This document shows, piece by piece, positions 9,339 to 16,888 of a stretch of DNA of 43,916 nucleotides. The position numbers were made by a program, and so were the translations under genes. This DNA comes from Flavobacteriales bacterium. GTDB taxonomy: Bacteria; Bacteroidota; Bacteroidia; Flavobacteriales_D; JAHECK01. A model generated the notes under the pieces. The model searched no databases, was not told where the DNA came from, and was given only the letters and a program-made list of their open reading frames with translations. Location of the stretch: contig JAUVAY010000003.1 of the NCBI GenBank assembly GCA_030591505.1, positions 1-43,916 of the forward strand, read 5' to 3'. The stretch's first letter is position 1. The number at the start of each line of letters is the position of its first letter.

Positions 9339-9509
9339 ATGTTTAATCAATTACCTGAATACGAAGAAGGGGATTTCTATATCAATGAAGACGGCTATAA
9401 AGTCTTTACCGAAAAATTTCTTCTAAAACGCGGCTATTGCTGTCAGAATGGTTGTAAACATTGTCCTTACGGTTTCGATAAAAAGGCTGGAAGAATAAAA
9501 AAACAATAA
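9339..9509 (+). CDS. DUF5522 family small protein (56 aa)
   Basis: This gene is too short for the ORF track. It encodes MFNQLPEYEEGDFYINEDGY... and ends in a cysteine block CCQNGCKHCPYGF near residues 34-46, followed by basic residues. The block is the hallmark of a small conserved Bacteroidota family (DUF5522 in my memory) with no known function. Four closely spaced cysteines and a histidine suggest metal or Fe-S binding, which is inference. It ends 11 bp before hutU, so the two probably share a transcript. Confidence 0.85.
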   Translation: MFNQLPEYEEGDFYINEDGYKVFTEKFLLKRGYCCQNGCKHCPYGFDKKAGRIKKQ

Positions 9510-9520
9510 ATCGATCGAGC

Positions 9521-11524
9521 ATGACCATAAAGGAAATACAAGTTGACATACGCCAGGGAATTCCAACTGAGATCCCCGTTAAAAAAGAATACGACACTAC
9601 GATTAGTCATGCTCCTAAACGAAAAGACATTCTTTCTGTAGATGAGAAAAGACTGGCTTTAAAAAATGCGCTTCGCTATTTCCCAGTTCATCAACACACA
9701 GAATTAGCAAAGGATTTTTCTGAGGAATTATTAAACTACGGAAGAATTTACATGCATCGTTATCGTCCGGACTACCCAATTTTTGCTCGAAGTATCGATG
9801 ACTATCCGGGTAAATGCTTACAAGCAAGAGCCATCATGGTGATGATACAGAACAACCTTGATTACTCGATCGCTCAGCATCCTCATGAGCTCATTACTTA
9901 TGGAGGAAATGGTGCCGTGTTTCAAAATTGGGCACAATATCGCCTGACGATGAAATATCTATCTGAAATGTCAGATGAACAAACACTTGTCATGTATTCT
10001 GGTCACCCCCAAGGCTTATTTCCAAGTCACAAAAATGCTCCCCGGGTGGTGGTAACAAATGGTATGATGATCCCAAATTATTCTAGTCAGGATGACTGGG
10101 AAAAATTTAATGCTTTAGGCGTTACTCAATATGGACAAATGACAGCCGGATCGTTCATGTATATTGGCCCTCAAGGAATTGTTCATGGTACAACGATCAC
10201 TGTCTTAAACGCAGGAAGAATGATTGACCCGACAGGTAGTCTTGCCGGAAAAATATTTCTTACCTCCGGGTTAGGAGGAATGAGTGGAGCTCAACCAAAA
10301 GCTGGAGATATCGCAGGATGCATTAGCATTGTAGCTGAAATAGATCCTATAGCAACTTATAAGCGCCATGAACAAGGTTGGGTAAAGGAAGTGATCACTA
10401 CACTCGATGAGCTAGTAAATCGAGTTAGAATAGCTAAAGAAAACAAAGAAGTTGTTTCTATAGCCTACCTTGGAAACATTGTAGATGTATGGGAAAAGTT
10501 TGATGAGGAGAATATTTTTGTCGACATGGGATCTGATCAGACTTCATTACATAACCCATGGGCAGGAGGGTACTATCCGGCTGGTCTTAGTTATGAAGAA
10601 GGAAAAGTAATGATGGCTGAAGATCCCGATCAATTTAAAATTCATGTAAAAGACTCATTGAGAAGGCAAGTAAAAGCGATCAATAAGCATACAGAAAAAG
10701 GAACTTATTTCTTCGATTACGGAAATGCATTCTTATTAGAAGCTTCTCGTGCAGGGGCTGATATTATGGCGGACAATGGTAAGGACTTTAAATACCCTTC
10801 TTATGTACAGGACATTATGGGCCCTATGTGTTTCGATTATGGTTTTGGACCTTTCCGTTGGGTATGTACCTCAGGAAAACCTGAAGACCTTTTAAAAACA
10901 GATAAACTGGCTCTTGAAACAATGAATGAGATCATGAGCCATTCTCCTGAAGAAATCAAGCAGCAAATGGCTGATAATATTCAGTGGATAAAAGGAGCAC
11001 AAGAAAATAAGCTGGTTGTAGGCTCTCAGGCAAGAATTTTATATGCTGATGCTGAAGGACGGATTAAAATAGCCAAGGCTTTTAATGATGCGATCGCACA
11101 AGGAGAGATCGGACCTGTGGTATTGGGTAGAGATCATCATGATGTTTCCGGTACTGATTCACCATTTCGGGAAACAGCTAATATATATGACGGTTCACAA
11201 TTTACTGCAGATATGGCCATTCAAAATGTTATTGGAGATTCATTCCGAGGAGCTACATGGGTTTCCATTCACAATGGTGGCGGCGTAGGATGGGGAGAGG
11301 TGATAAATGGAGGATTTGGAATGGTCTTAGATGGTACTGCAGATGCCGAAATGCGCTTAAAACAAATGTTGTATTGGGATGTAAATAATGGGATCGCGCG
11401 TAGAAACTGGGCGAGAAATTCAGAAGCTATTTTTGCAATTAAAAGAGCGATGGCTGAGAATCCTGATCTTAAAGTAACGCTTCCGTCAATTGCTGATGAT
11501 GAATTATTGGAAGGGTTCTTTTAA
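9521..11524 (+). CDS. hutU: Urocanate hydratase
   Basis: HutU converts urocanate to 4-imidazolone-5-propionate in histidine degradation, using tightly bound NAD+ as an electrophile. The 667-aa protein has TSGLGGMSGAQPKAGD (NAD-binding region near 250) and GPFRWVCTSG with the conserved cysteine, followed by WVSIHNGGGVGWGE and WARNSEAIF near the C-terminus. It is of the longer type (about 660-670 aa), not the approximately 555-aa proteobacterial form. No other hut gene lies in the window, so the pathway is not clustered here. It is preceded by the DUF5522 gene and faces truA. Confidence 0.97.
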   Translation: MTIKEIQVDIRQGIPTEIPVKKEYDTTISHAPKRKDILSVDEKRLALKNALRYFPVHQHTELAKDFSEELLNYGRIYMHRYRPDYPIFARSIDDYPGKCLQARAIMVMIQNNLDYSIAQHPHELITYGGNGAVFQNWAQYRLTMKYLSEMSDEQTLVMYSGHPQGLFPSHKNAPRVVVTNGMMIPNYSSQDDWEKFNALGVTQYGQMTAGSFMYIGPQGIVHGTTITVLNAGRMIDPTGSLAGKIFLTSGLGGMSGAQPKAGDIAGCISIVAEIDPIATYKRHEQGWVKEVITTLDELVNRVRIAKENKEVVSIAYLGNIVDVWEKFDEENIFVDMGSDQTSLHNPWAGGYYPAGLSYEEGKVMMAEDPDQFKIHVKDSLRRQVKAINKHTEKGTYFFDYGNAFLLEASRAGADIMADNGKDFKYPSYVQDIMGPMCFDYGFGPFRWVCTSGKPEDLLKTDKLALETMNEIMSHSPEEIKQQMADNIQWIKGAQENKLVVGSQARILYADAEGRIKIAKAFNDAIAQGEIGPVVLGRDHHDVSGTDSPFRETANIYDGSQFTADMAIQNVIGDSFRGATWVSIHNGGGVGWGEVINGGFGMVLDGTADAEMRLKQMLYWDVNNGIARRNWARNSEAIFAIKRAMAENPDLKVTLPSIADDELLEGFF

Positions 11525-11601
11525 TGGTTAACCGCTGAAAACGCTAATGATATTTGTTCAGAGACACAATGCAATGTGTCCCTACCCTATTCTAACTGTT
11601 T

Positions 11602-12381
11602 TTAATTTAAATCAAAATGCGTCTTTTGTAACATCAACGCGGATGCAGGAGCAATATAATCGAAGTGCGGTGTGAGTTCATCAGTAAAACTCCTTTGGAA
11701 TTCATCAATAGTTATAGCACCCTTACCCAATTGATATAGTTGTCCCATCATTAAGCGAACCTGATTACGAAGAAAGCCTTTTGAATGGATATGAAATGCC
11801 CATGTTTCCTTAGGAAAAAAACTAGCGCTCATCACTTTATTTACCTCAATTCGACTATAAGTGATGTTTCTAATAAAAGTAGCATTCTCTTTTGGCTTTG
11901 TACAATACCTTTTAAAATTATGTTCTCCTTCAAATAAGAGCGCTCCTTTTTTCATCAACTCGATATCCAATACCTCATCAAAACTATGCATAAAGGGTGC
12001 TGAAAAAGGATGATTTTTCTCACCATGAGCAAATAAATATACATACTCTTTCAACTTAGGGGTTTGGATAATGTTAAACTCAGCATTTACCTCTTCTATA
12101 GAAACAGCTCTGATATCAGACGGTAAATTGCTATTAAAATCAGTCAAAAATTCATCTAGGTCTATCGATTTTTGTAAAAACATTTCAAATGCCATGTCAT
12201 CGGCTGAAACCATCGCATCAGTTCGCGAACTCCCTAATGTTTTATACTTTTCATCAGTAAATACAAAACTCAGTGTTTTATCCACCATCTGATGAATTGT
12301 TTTAACAACAGGTTGCTTGGCCCAACCATGAAAACGATAGCCTAAATACTGAATACGGATCAGGTAGAAATTATTCCACAT
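11602..12381 (-). CDS. truA: tRNA pseudouridine synthase A (TruA)
   Basis: TruA makes pseudouridine at positions 38-40 of tRNA anticodon arms. The 259-aa protein has IQYLGYRFHGWAKQP at the N-terminus, the catalytic aspartate in GSSRTDAMVSA (Asp55), and KGFLRNQVRLMMGQL in the C-terminal half. Length is normal. It is monocistronic, convergent with hutU (78-bp gap) and divergent from the DUF302-like gene. One of several tRNA-modification genes in the window (tilS, tsaC-like, cca, miaA). Confidence 0.93.
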   Translation of the reverse strand: MWNNFYLIRIQYLGYRFHGWAKQPVVKTIHQMVDKTLSFVFTDEKYKTLGSSRTDAMVSADDMAFEMFLQKSIDLDEFLTDFNSNLPSDIRAVSIEEVNAEFNIIQTPKLKEYVYLFAHGEKNHPFSAPFMHSFDEVLDIELMKKGALLFEGEHNFKRYCTKPKENATFIRNITYSRIEVNKVMSASFFPKETWAFHIHSKGFLRNQVRLMMGQLYQLGKGAITIDEFQRSFTDELTPHFDYIAPASALMLQKTHFDLN

Positions 12382-12493
12382 TTTATCGATTGCTATTTTT
12401 TTTCAATTTATGCTAAATAAATCATTTCTAATACTGACAATTATCAATACTTATTAAGTATCCCGAATGTAATTTTATCAAAAATTTATAATC

Positions 12494-13393
12494 ATGAAGA
12501 GAATTCTTTTAATAATAATTATCGCATTAATTCCTTATTTGGTAATTGCTCAAACATTTAAGCCCTATACCATTGGGGTAATAAATGAAAAACCACTAAA
12601 TGAAGTAAAAAACTCTGTAGCTTCTGCTATGCAAACCAATAATTTTGATGTTGTTGGTGAGTATATGCCCGCCAATGATAAAACGCGTTGGGTCTTGGTA
12701 GTAACACATAATGAGTTACTAAAAGCAGTAGCAAAAGAAGGCGGATTACGTGGTTTTGCAGCTACATTAAGAATCGCCATAACCGAGGAAGAAGGAAAAA
12801 CATTTATTTCTTACACCAGTCCTGAATATTGGGGTAGAGCTTACTATCAGGATTCATTTGATAATGTCGCTAAAAATTATAAGACTGTTTCCTCCGATTT
12901 TGTAAAAGCTATGAGTACACTTGGAAGTTATGATGGAAATGTTTTTGGTTGTGAAAAAGGATTAGAAGCCAAAGATTTGCTGAAGTATCATTACATGATG
13001 GGGATGCCTTATTTTGATGACACGGAAGAACTGGAAGATTTTGATAATCAGGCAGAAGCCATAAAGAAAATAGAAGCCAATTTAAAGAATGGTGTAGACA
13101 ATGTGAAACAAGTCTATAAAGTTGACATTCCAGACCGTGATATGGTTTTATATGGTTTTGCATTGGGTGGTGAAAATGGAGAATCAACTTTTTTACCAAT
13201 CATTGATATAACAAAGCCATTGCATACTGCATTTCTACCTTATGAGCTACTCGTAGTAGATGGAGAAGTACATATTCTTCACGGAAGATTTAGAATAGCC
13301 ATCGCCTTTCCTGACCTAACGATGGGAACATTTACAAAGATCATGTCAACTCCAGGCGATATTGAAGATATGTTGGAGGAATTAGTGGACTAA
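12494..13393 (+). CDS. Secreted protein, DUF302-like
   Basis: This 299-aa protein starts with a signal peptide (MKRILLIIIIALIPYLVIAQ, cleavage after IAQ likely), so it is exported. The mature part has segments that resemble the DUF302 (TT1751-like) alpha/beta fold: FKPYTIGVINEKPLNEVKNSVASAM near the start and a late hydrophobic block HILHGRFRIAIAFPDL near residue 262, in the position where DUF302 has its last strands. The assignment is by pattern memory only. It stands alone between truA and the electron-transfer cluster and ends in a double hairpin terminator. Function unknown. Confidence 0.6.
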   Translation: MKRILLIIIIALIPYLVIAQTFKPYTIGVINEKPLNEVKNSVASAMQTNNFDVVGEYMPANDKTRWVLVVTHNELLKAVAKEGGLRGFAATLRIAITEEEGKTFISYTSPEYWGRAYYQDSFDNVAKNYKTVSSDFVKAMSTLGSYDGNVFGCEKGLEAKDLLKYHYMMGMPYFDDTEELEDFDNQAEAIKKIEANLKNGVDNVKQVYKVDIPDRDMVLYGFALGGENGESTFLPIIDITKPLHTAFLPYELLVVDGEVHILHGRFRIAIAFPDLTMGTFTKIMSTPGDIEDMLEELVD

Positions 13394-13415
13394 ATATAAT
13401 GTACGTCTTATAGAT

Positions 13416-13470
13416 AACCCATTGCAATTGGGTTGTAAAGGTCGAGTGTAAACTCGACCTTTTTTATTTT
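13416..13470 (+). terminator. Double hairpin terminator after the DUF302-like gene
   Basis: A first small hairpin (AACCCA/TGGGTT) at 13416-13434 is followed by an 11-bp perfect stem AAAGGTCGAGT/ACTCGACCTTT with a GTAA loop at 13437-13462 and then a T-rich run. The second is a standard intrinsic terminator on the plus strand. Confidence 0.88.
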
Positions 13471-13780
13471 ATATACAGCACAATTACTTGATATGTTTGA
13501 CGCGATAACTTGATATATTCAGTGTGTTAATTTGCTGACAATGTCATAATAGTGTCACTTTATATTCCAAATATGAATATATCTGCCTTTTTCGAAAACC
13601 TGCTTACTTCATAACGTTTTCAATATCACAGCATAATTGACACGTAAAATTAATGAAATAATTATAAGTAATATATTGAATGCGTGTTACTTATGTAGAT
13701 ATATGCAATGATTATCTGTGTTAATGTAAGTAGAATAAATAATATTTATGTCTCCGCGTATGATTTCAATCAATACTATC
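13471..13780 (+). promoter_or_regulatory. Long upstream region of the electron-transfer cluster
   Basis: About 400 bp separate the terminator from the first cytochrome gene, unusually long for this window. I see no gene in it. It holds a TAnnTTTG match (TATGTTTG, 13492-13499) with no ORF close downstream, and two direct repeats ACTTGATAT at 13486-13494 and 13508-13516, 22 bp apart. The rest is very AT-rich. It probably carries regulatory sites beyond the Crp/Fnr-like palindrome annotated separately; a small RNA from the 13492 box is possible but unsupported. Confidence 0.4.
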
Positions 13781-13796
13781 TGTGACCTAAATCACA
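13781..13796. promoter_or_regulatory. Crp/Fnr-type palindromic operator TGTGACCTAAATCACA
   Basis: A perfect TGTGA-N6-TCACA palindrome, the consensus of the CRP/FNR regulator superfamily, ends 94 bp upstream of the chosen start of the first gene in the electron-transfer cluster. A near copy (TGTGACGTATATCACA) lies upstream of the hexaheme lipoprotein gene at 23356. They agree at 14 of 16 positions and in the flanking TTT. The cognate regulator is not encoded in the window. Confidence 0.75.
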
Positions 13797-13890
13797 TTTG
13801 TAAATAATCAGGGTCATAAAATAATCACTATTTGTGATGGACATTTACTGTAAATATTGACAAAAACAAATGTTCAAAAAAACAAATATC

Positions 13891-15117
13891 ATGAAAACAA
13901 AATCATTTTTAATGTTAATGACACTTGGAGGCGCACTCCTTTTTACTACATCTTGTAAAGACGATGTTGAAGATCCTCCTCCACCTCCTCCTCCGGGACC
14001 GGGTGAAAGTACAACTGAATTAAAAGTAGCTAAATTCACTTCTGCACCAGACATGGATGGAACTATTGATGACATGTGGGCAAATGCTCAAAAATTAGTA
14101 GGTACTACTTCTGTTCCTACATTAGATCCAAGAGATACTTACTTAAACTCTGATGGAGAAGGTACTGAAGAAGATCTTGGTTTATTTTACCCATACTCAG
14201 GAGAAGAAAATGACTTCACATTACGTGCTGGTTATAAAGACGACAGAATCTATTTCTTAATGGAATGGGTTGATGGTGATGATAGTAAAGACAGACAGTC
14301 TTGGTACTTTGATGAAGATGATCATCTTTGGAAAGGTGAGCATAAATATGCTAACGAAGTAAATGACAAATTTTACGAAGATAAATTTGCATTCTTATTT
14401 CCAATAGGAGAGGTTAATAATTTCAGTAGCTCTACTTGTTATGCTACTTGTCACCAAGCTTCATCAATCGCAACTCCAAAAGACAAACATACTAGACACT
14501 ACTTAAAAGAGGATGGTCAATTAGTTGATATGTGGCATTGGAAACGCGTAAGAGGAACGTATATGGGTCAAATTGATGATCAACAAATGACTTATGTTGC
14601 CCCTCCTTACGATTCAGGTTCAAATGGTAGAACTGGTGACGAAGGTGGAGCTGGTTATGCTAACAACTCACAAACATTATTCAATGGTTCTGTAGATGTA
14701 AGTGTACCTCTATATGTTGTTCCTAATGGAACAGATTATTACTGGATCAGTGTTGATGACTTCGGTGGAAGTGCAGTATTAGTAGAATCTGTTGATGAAA
14801 TGGGTGTTTTAACATTACTTGGTGGAGCTACCATCGATCCTAATGGTGATACTGGTTATGCACAAGGTTCAGGTAACAAACGTATTCCTAGTGTTACTAC
14901 ACATGCATTTACTGGTGGAAGAGCTGATATTGAAATCACTGCTGTATATACTGGTTCTGGTTGGATCTGTGAATTCACACGTTTACTTGACACTGGTGAT
15001 GTTGATGATGTAGTATTTGATATCACTGAAGAATTAGACTTTGGTTTAGCAATATTTGATAACGCTGCAATCGCACACGGAATCAAGCCAGGTCTGAAAA
15101 TGACTTACGTTCAATAA
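13891..15117 (+). CDS. Ethylbenzene-dehydrogenase-related heme lipoprotein with CX3CH motif
   Basis: First gene of the cluster. I start at the second ATG (MKTKSFLML), which gives a clean lipoprotein signal with lipobox TTSC (Cys22); the track start adds seven residues. After the Cys comes KDD, similar to the charged export signal described for surface lipoproteins of Capnocytophaga, then a PPPPPPPGPG linker. The body resembles the EB_dh family (heme b gamma subunits of type II DMSO reductases and related cytochromes): LKVAKFTSAPDMDGTIDDMW at the start and VDMWHWKRVRG near residue 213. CYATCH at 183-188 is a CX3CH motif that could bind heme c covalently. Codons favour T endings (GGT, ACT, GTT), as in strongly expressed genes. 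A terminal or surface electron carrier is inferred. Confidence 0.8.
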   Translation: MKTKSFLMLMTLGGALLFTTSCKDDVEDPPPPPPPGPGESTTELKVAKFTSAPDMDGTIDDMWANAQKLVGTTSVPTLDPRDTYLNSDGEGTEEDLGLFYPYSGEENDFTLRAGYKDDRIYFLMEWVDGDDSKDRQSWYFDEDDHLWKGEHKYANEVNDKFYEDKFAFLFPIGEVNNFSSSTCYATCHQASSIATPKDKHTRHYLKEDGQLVDMWHWKRVRGTYMGQIDDQQMTYVAPPYDSGSNGRTGDEGGAGYANNSQTLFNGSVDVSVPLYVVPNGTDYYWISVDDFGGSAVLVESVDEMGVLTLLGGATIDPNGDTGYAQGSGNKRIPSVTTHAFTGGRADIEITAVYTGSGWICEFTRLLDTGDVDDVVFDITEELDFGLAIFDNAAIAHGIKPGLKMTYVQ

Positions 15118-15136
15118 TTAATATAACATTATTTAT

Positions 15137-15163
15137 GGGGCGTCAATCAACAGTTGGCGCCTC
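15137..15163 (+). terminator. Hairpin between first and second genes of the cluster
   Basis: A 10-bp stem with G-U pairs (GGGGCGTCAA / TTGGCGCCTC) and a 7-nt loop lies 19 bp after the EB_dh-type gene. There is no T run behind it, so it looks more like a partial terminator or RNA-stability hairpin that lets the first gene be expressed more than the rest. Confidence 0.45.
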
Positions 15164-15274
15164 ATTAGTATATAGTCAAGCGGTCTGAATAACATTTAAA
15201 AAATTGACTATTAAGATCTTTGAAATATATTTTCTTTAAATTTAAAGAGTCAATATTAACAAACAGATACTATT

Positions 15275-15646
15275 ATGGAATTAAAAAGAGCTTTTAAAGC
15301 ACTCGGCACTTGTTTGATCATTGCCATGCTATTTACCACTGCTTGTCAAAGCGACAAGGTCTACCCTCCACAAATTGAAGGAGATGTGAGTTACGCAAAT
15401 GATATGCAACCCTTCTTTAACGCAATGTGTACCGAATGTCATAATGGCACAGGTATTCCTCTTAACTTATTAGCAGATGTTTCTTATGATGCTCTATTCA
15501 CCGGAAACTATGTAGATACAACTGATGCATCAGCAAGTGTGCTCTATGTAAAAATAGTAGCCCCTAATAGTATGGAAAGTTATGCTTCAGATGTTCAAAG
15601 GTCAATGACATTGAAGTGGATCGAACAAGGAGCTAAAAACAACTAA
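15275..15646 (+). CDS. Small monoheme cytochrome c lipoprotein
   Basis: This 123-aa protein has a signal peptide with lipobox TTAC (Cys24) and one heme-binding motif CTECH at residues 52-56, preceded by DMQPFFNAM, the lead-in typical of short Bacteroidota heme lipoproteins that begin 'sY.nDiqPif...C..CH'. The C-terminus WIEQGAKNN also fits that family, where it closes the cytochrome fold. It would be anchored to a membrane facing the periplasm or surface. It follows the EB_dh gene after 157 bp containing a hairpin and precedes the DUF5777 gene by 10 bp. Confidence 0.85.
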   Translation: MELKRAFKALGTCLIIAMLFTTACQSDKVYPPQIEGDVSYANDMQPFFNAMCTECHNGTGIPLNLLADVSYDALFTGNYVDTTDASASVLYVKIVAPNSMESYASDVQRSMTLKWIEQGAKNN

Positions 15647-15656
15647 AATAAAAGCT

Positions 15657-16580
15657 ATGAAAAAGATTTTTAATACACCGACGAATACGATGAAACTTAG
15701 CTTTACATTTCTTTTGGTTTTTGTAATGCTTTCAATGTCTACCACTGTTTCTGCACAAGATGAAACTGAAGCAAAAGAAGAAATTAAGAAACCTGAAAAA
15801 CCAGCACGACCGGCTTACGAAAGTGCCTACTGGTTTGATGGTCAGAATGGAGTAGTATACAATAAGAAAACACTAGAATTTGCTATTCAACACCGTTTTG
15901 GATTAATCGGATCAGACCCTAAAGAATTATTAGGCCTTTATGGACCTTCAACCAATACTCGACTAGGATTATCTTATGTACCGATAAAAAATCTTAGTGT
16001 TGGCTTAGGTTACACTAAGTATAAATTCGTATTGGATCTGAATGCAAAGTACATGATCCTGACGCAAACAAAATCGAATTCCATGCCTTTTTCATTGAGT
16101 TACTATGTGAATATGGGAATCGAGATGCAGGATAAAGAGAATTATGAAACCTACTCTCATCGAATGAATTATTTCCATACCCTTATATTAATGAGAAGAT
16201 TTAATAAAAATTTCTCAGCACACATCTCTCCTTCATTCATTCATTATAATGCAGTAAAAGTTGAAGTACAAGACGATGGAAGTGAATTGTCAATGGATAA
16301 TAATTCTTACGGAATAAGTGTTGGTGCACGCTATAAGATCAACTCTACCTTAATCATTATGGCTGGTTATGACCAACCTTTAACGCAGCATGCTATTAAC
16401 CAACCGCTGCCTTCAATAAATGTTGGACTAGAGATCGCCACTTCAAATCATGCCTTCCAGATCATCTTTACCAATTACAACAAAATTCAGCCTCAAGAGA
16501 ATTTTATGTATAACCAAAATGATTTTGGTCAAGGTCAGTGGCTTATCGGATTTAACATAACTCGCTTGCGCTCATTATAA
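15657..16580 (+). CDS. DUF5777 family outer-membrane beta-barrel protein
   Basis: A 307-aa protein with signal peptide (cleavage probably after VSAQ near residue 34; an internal ATG at 15690 is an alternative start). The mature part begins with an acidic/proline stretch and then the pattern YNKKTLEFAIQHRFGLIGS, RLGLSYVPIKNLSVGLGYTK and MPFSLSYYVNMGIEM, alternating hydrophobic strands ending FNITRLRSL. This is what I know as DUF5777, a predicted beta-barrel often next to cytochromes in Bacteroidota. I infer an outer-membrane barrel. Its place between heme lipoproteins and the NrfCD-like genes suggests a porin role in a conduit; direct proof is lacking. Confidence 0.8.
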   Translation: MKKIFNTPTNTMKLSFTFLLVFVMLSMSTTVSAQDETEAKEEIKKPEKPARPAYESAYWFDGQNGVVYNKKTLEFAIQHRFGLIGSDPKELLGLYGPSTNTRLGLSYVPIKNLSVGLGYTKYKFVLDLNAKYMILTQTKSNSMPFSLSYYVNMGIEMQDKENYETYSHRMNYFHTLILMRRFNKNFSAHISPSFIHYNAVKVEVQDDGSELSMDNNSYGISVGARYKINSTLIIMAGYDQPLTQHAINQPLPSINVGLEIATSNHAFQIIFTNYNKIQPQENFMYNQNDFGQGQWLIGFNITRLRSL

Positions 16581-16604
16581 TTCATAAGAACTTAAAAACA
16601 GAAG

Positions 16605-16877
16605 ATGAAAAAGAGTTCGGAAAATAAATCAGGATTATCAAGAAGAAAGGTCCTCCCTCTCATTGGGGGAGGTTTGTTACTTCCTTTTCTAGGTTTTGGA
16701 AAAAAGAGAGACAAGCCATTCGAAGAAGAGGATGCTTCTTACCAAACAATGCTTACGAAAGATGGCAGACTTGTAAAAGTCAAGTCCCACGTAGTTAAAA
16801 AATCGAAAAAGGTCGAAAATAAAGTTTCTAATCGCTCACTCCTTAAATGGCTTAACAAAGACCAAAAAGGAACTTAA
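16605..16877 (+). CDS. Small Tat-signal protein resembling the N-terminus of the next gene
   Basis: A 90-aa protein with a twin-arginine-like signal (LSRRKVLPLIGGG, residues 11-23) followed by a hydrophobic segment, then an acidic patch, TMLTKDGRLVKV and a basic tail ending NRSLLKWLNKDQ. No cysteines or cofactor motifs. The first 70 residues resemble the N-terminus of the Fe-S protein encoded 11 bp downstream (MKKS..., SRR, acidic patch, VMTTEGDIIKV), so the two share an anchor-like module. It could be a small subunit, a Tat-targeting partner, or the remnant of a lost Tat-dependent subunit such as a molybdopterin enzyme. Function unknown. Confidence 0.7.
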   Translation: MKKSSENKSGLSRRKVLPLIGGGLLLPFLGFGKKRDKPFEEEDASYQTMLTKDGRLVKVKSHVVKKSKKVENKVSNRSLLKWLNKDQKGT

Positions 16878-16888
16878 CTGTTAACATT

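Noticed and set aside
13845-14075. Minus-strand ORF with a Gly-rich run (GGGGGGG)
   Set aside because: It is the complement of the proline codons in the lipoprotein linker at 13980 and lies wholly against the cytochrome gene's start.
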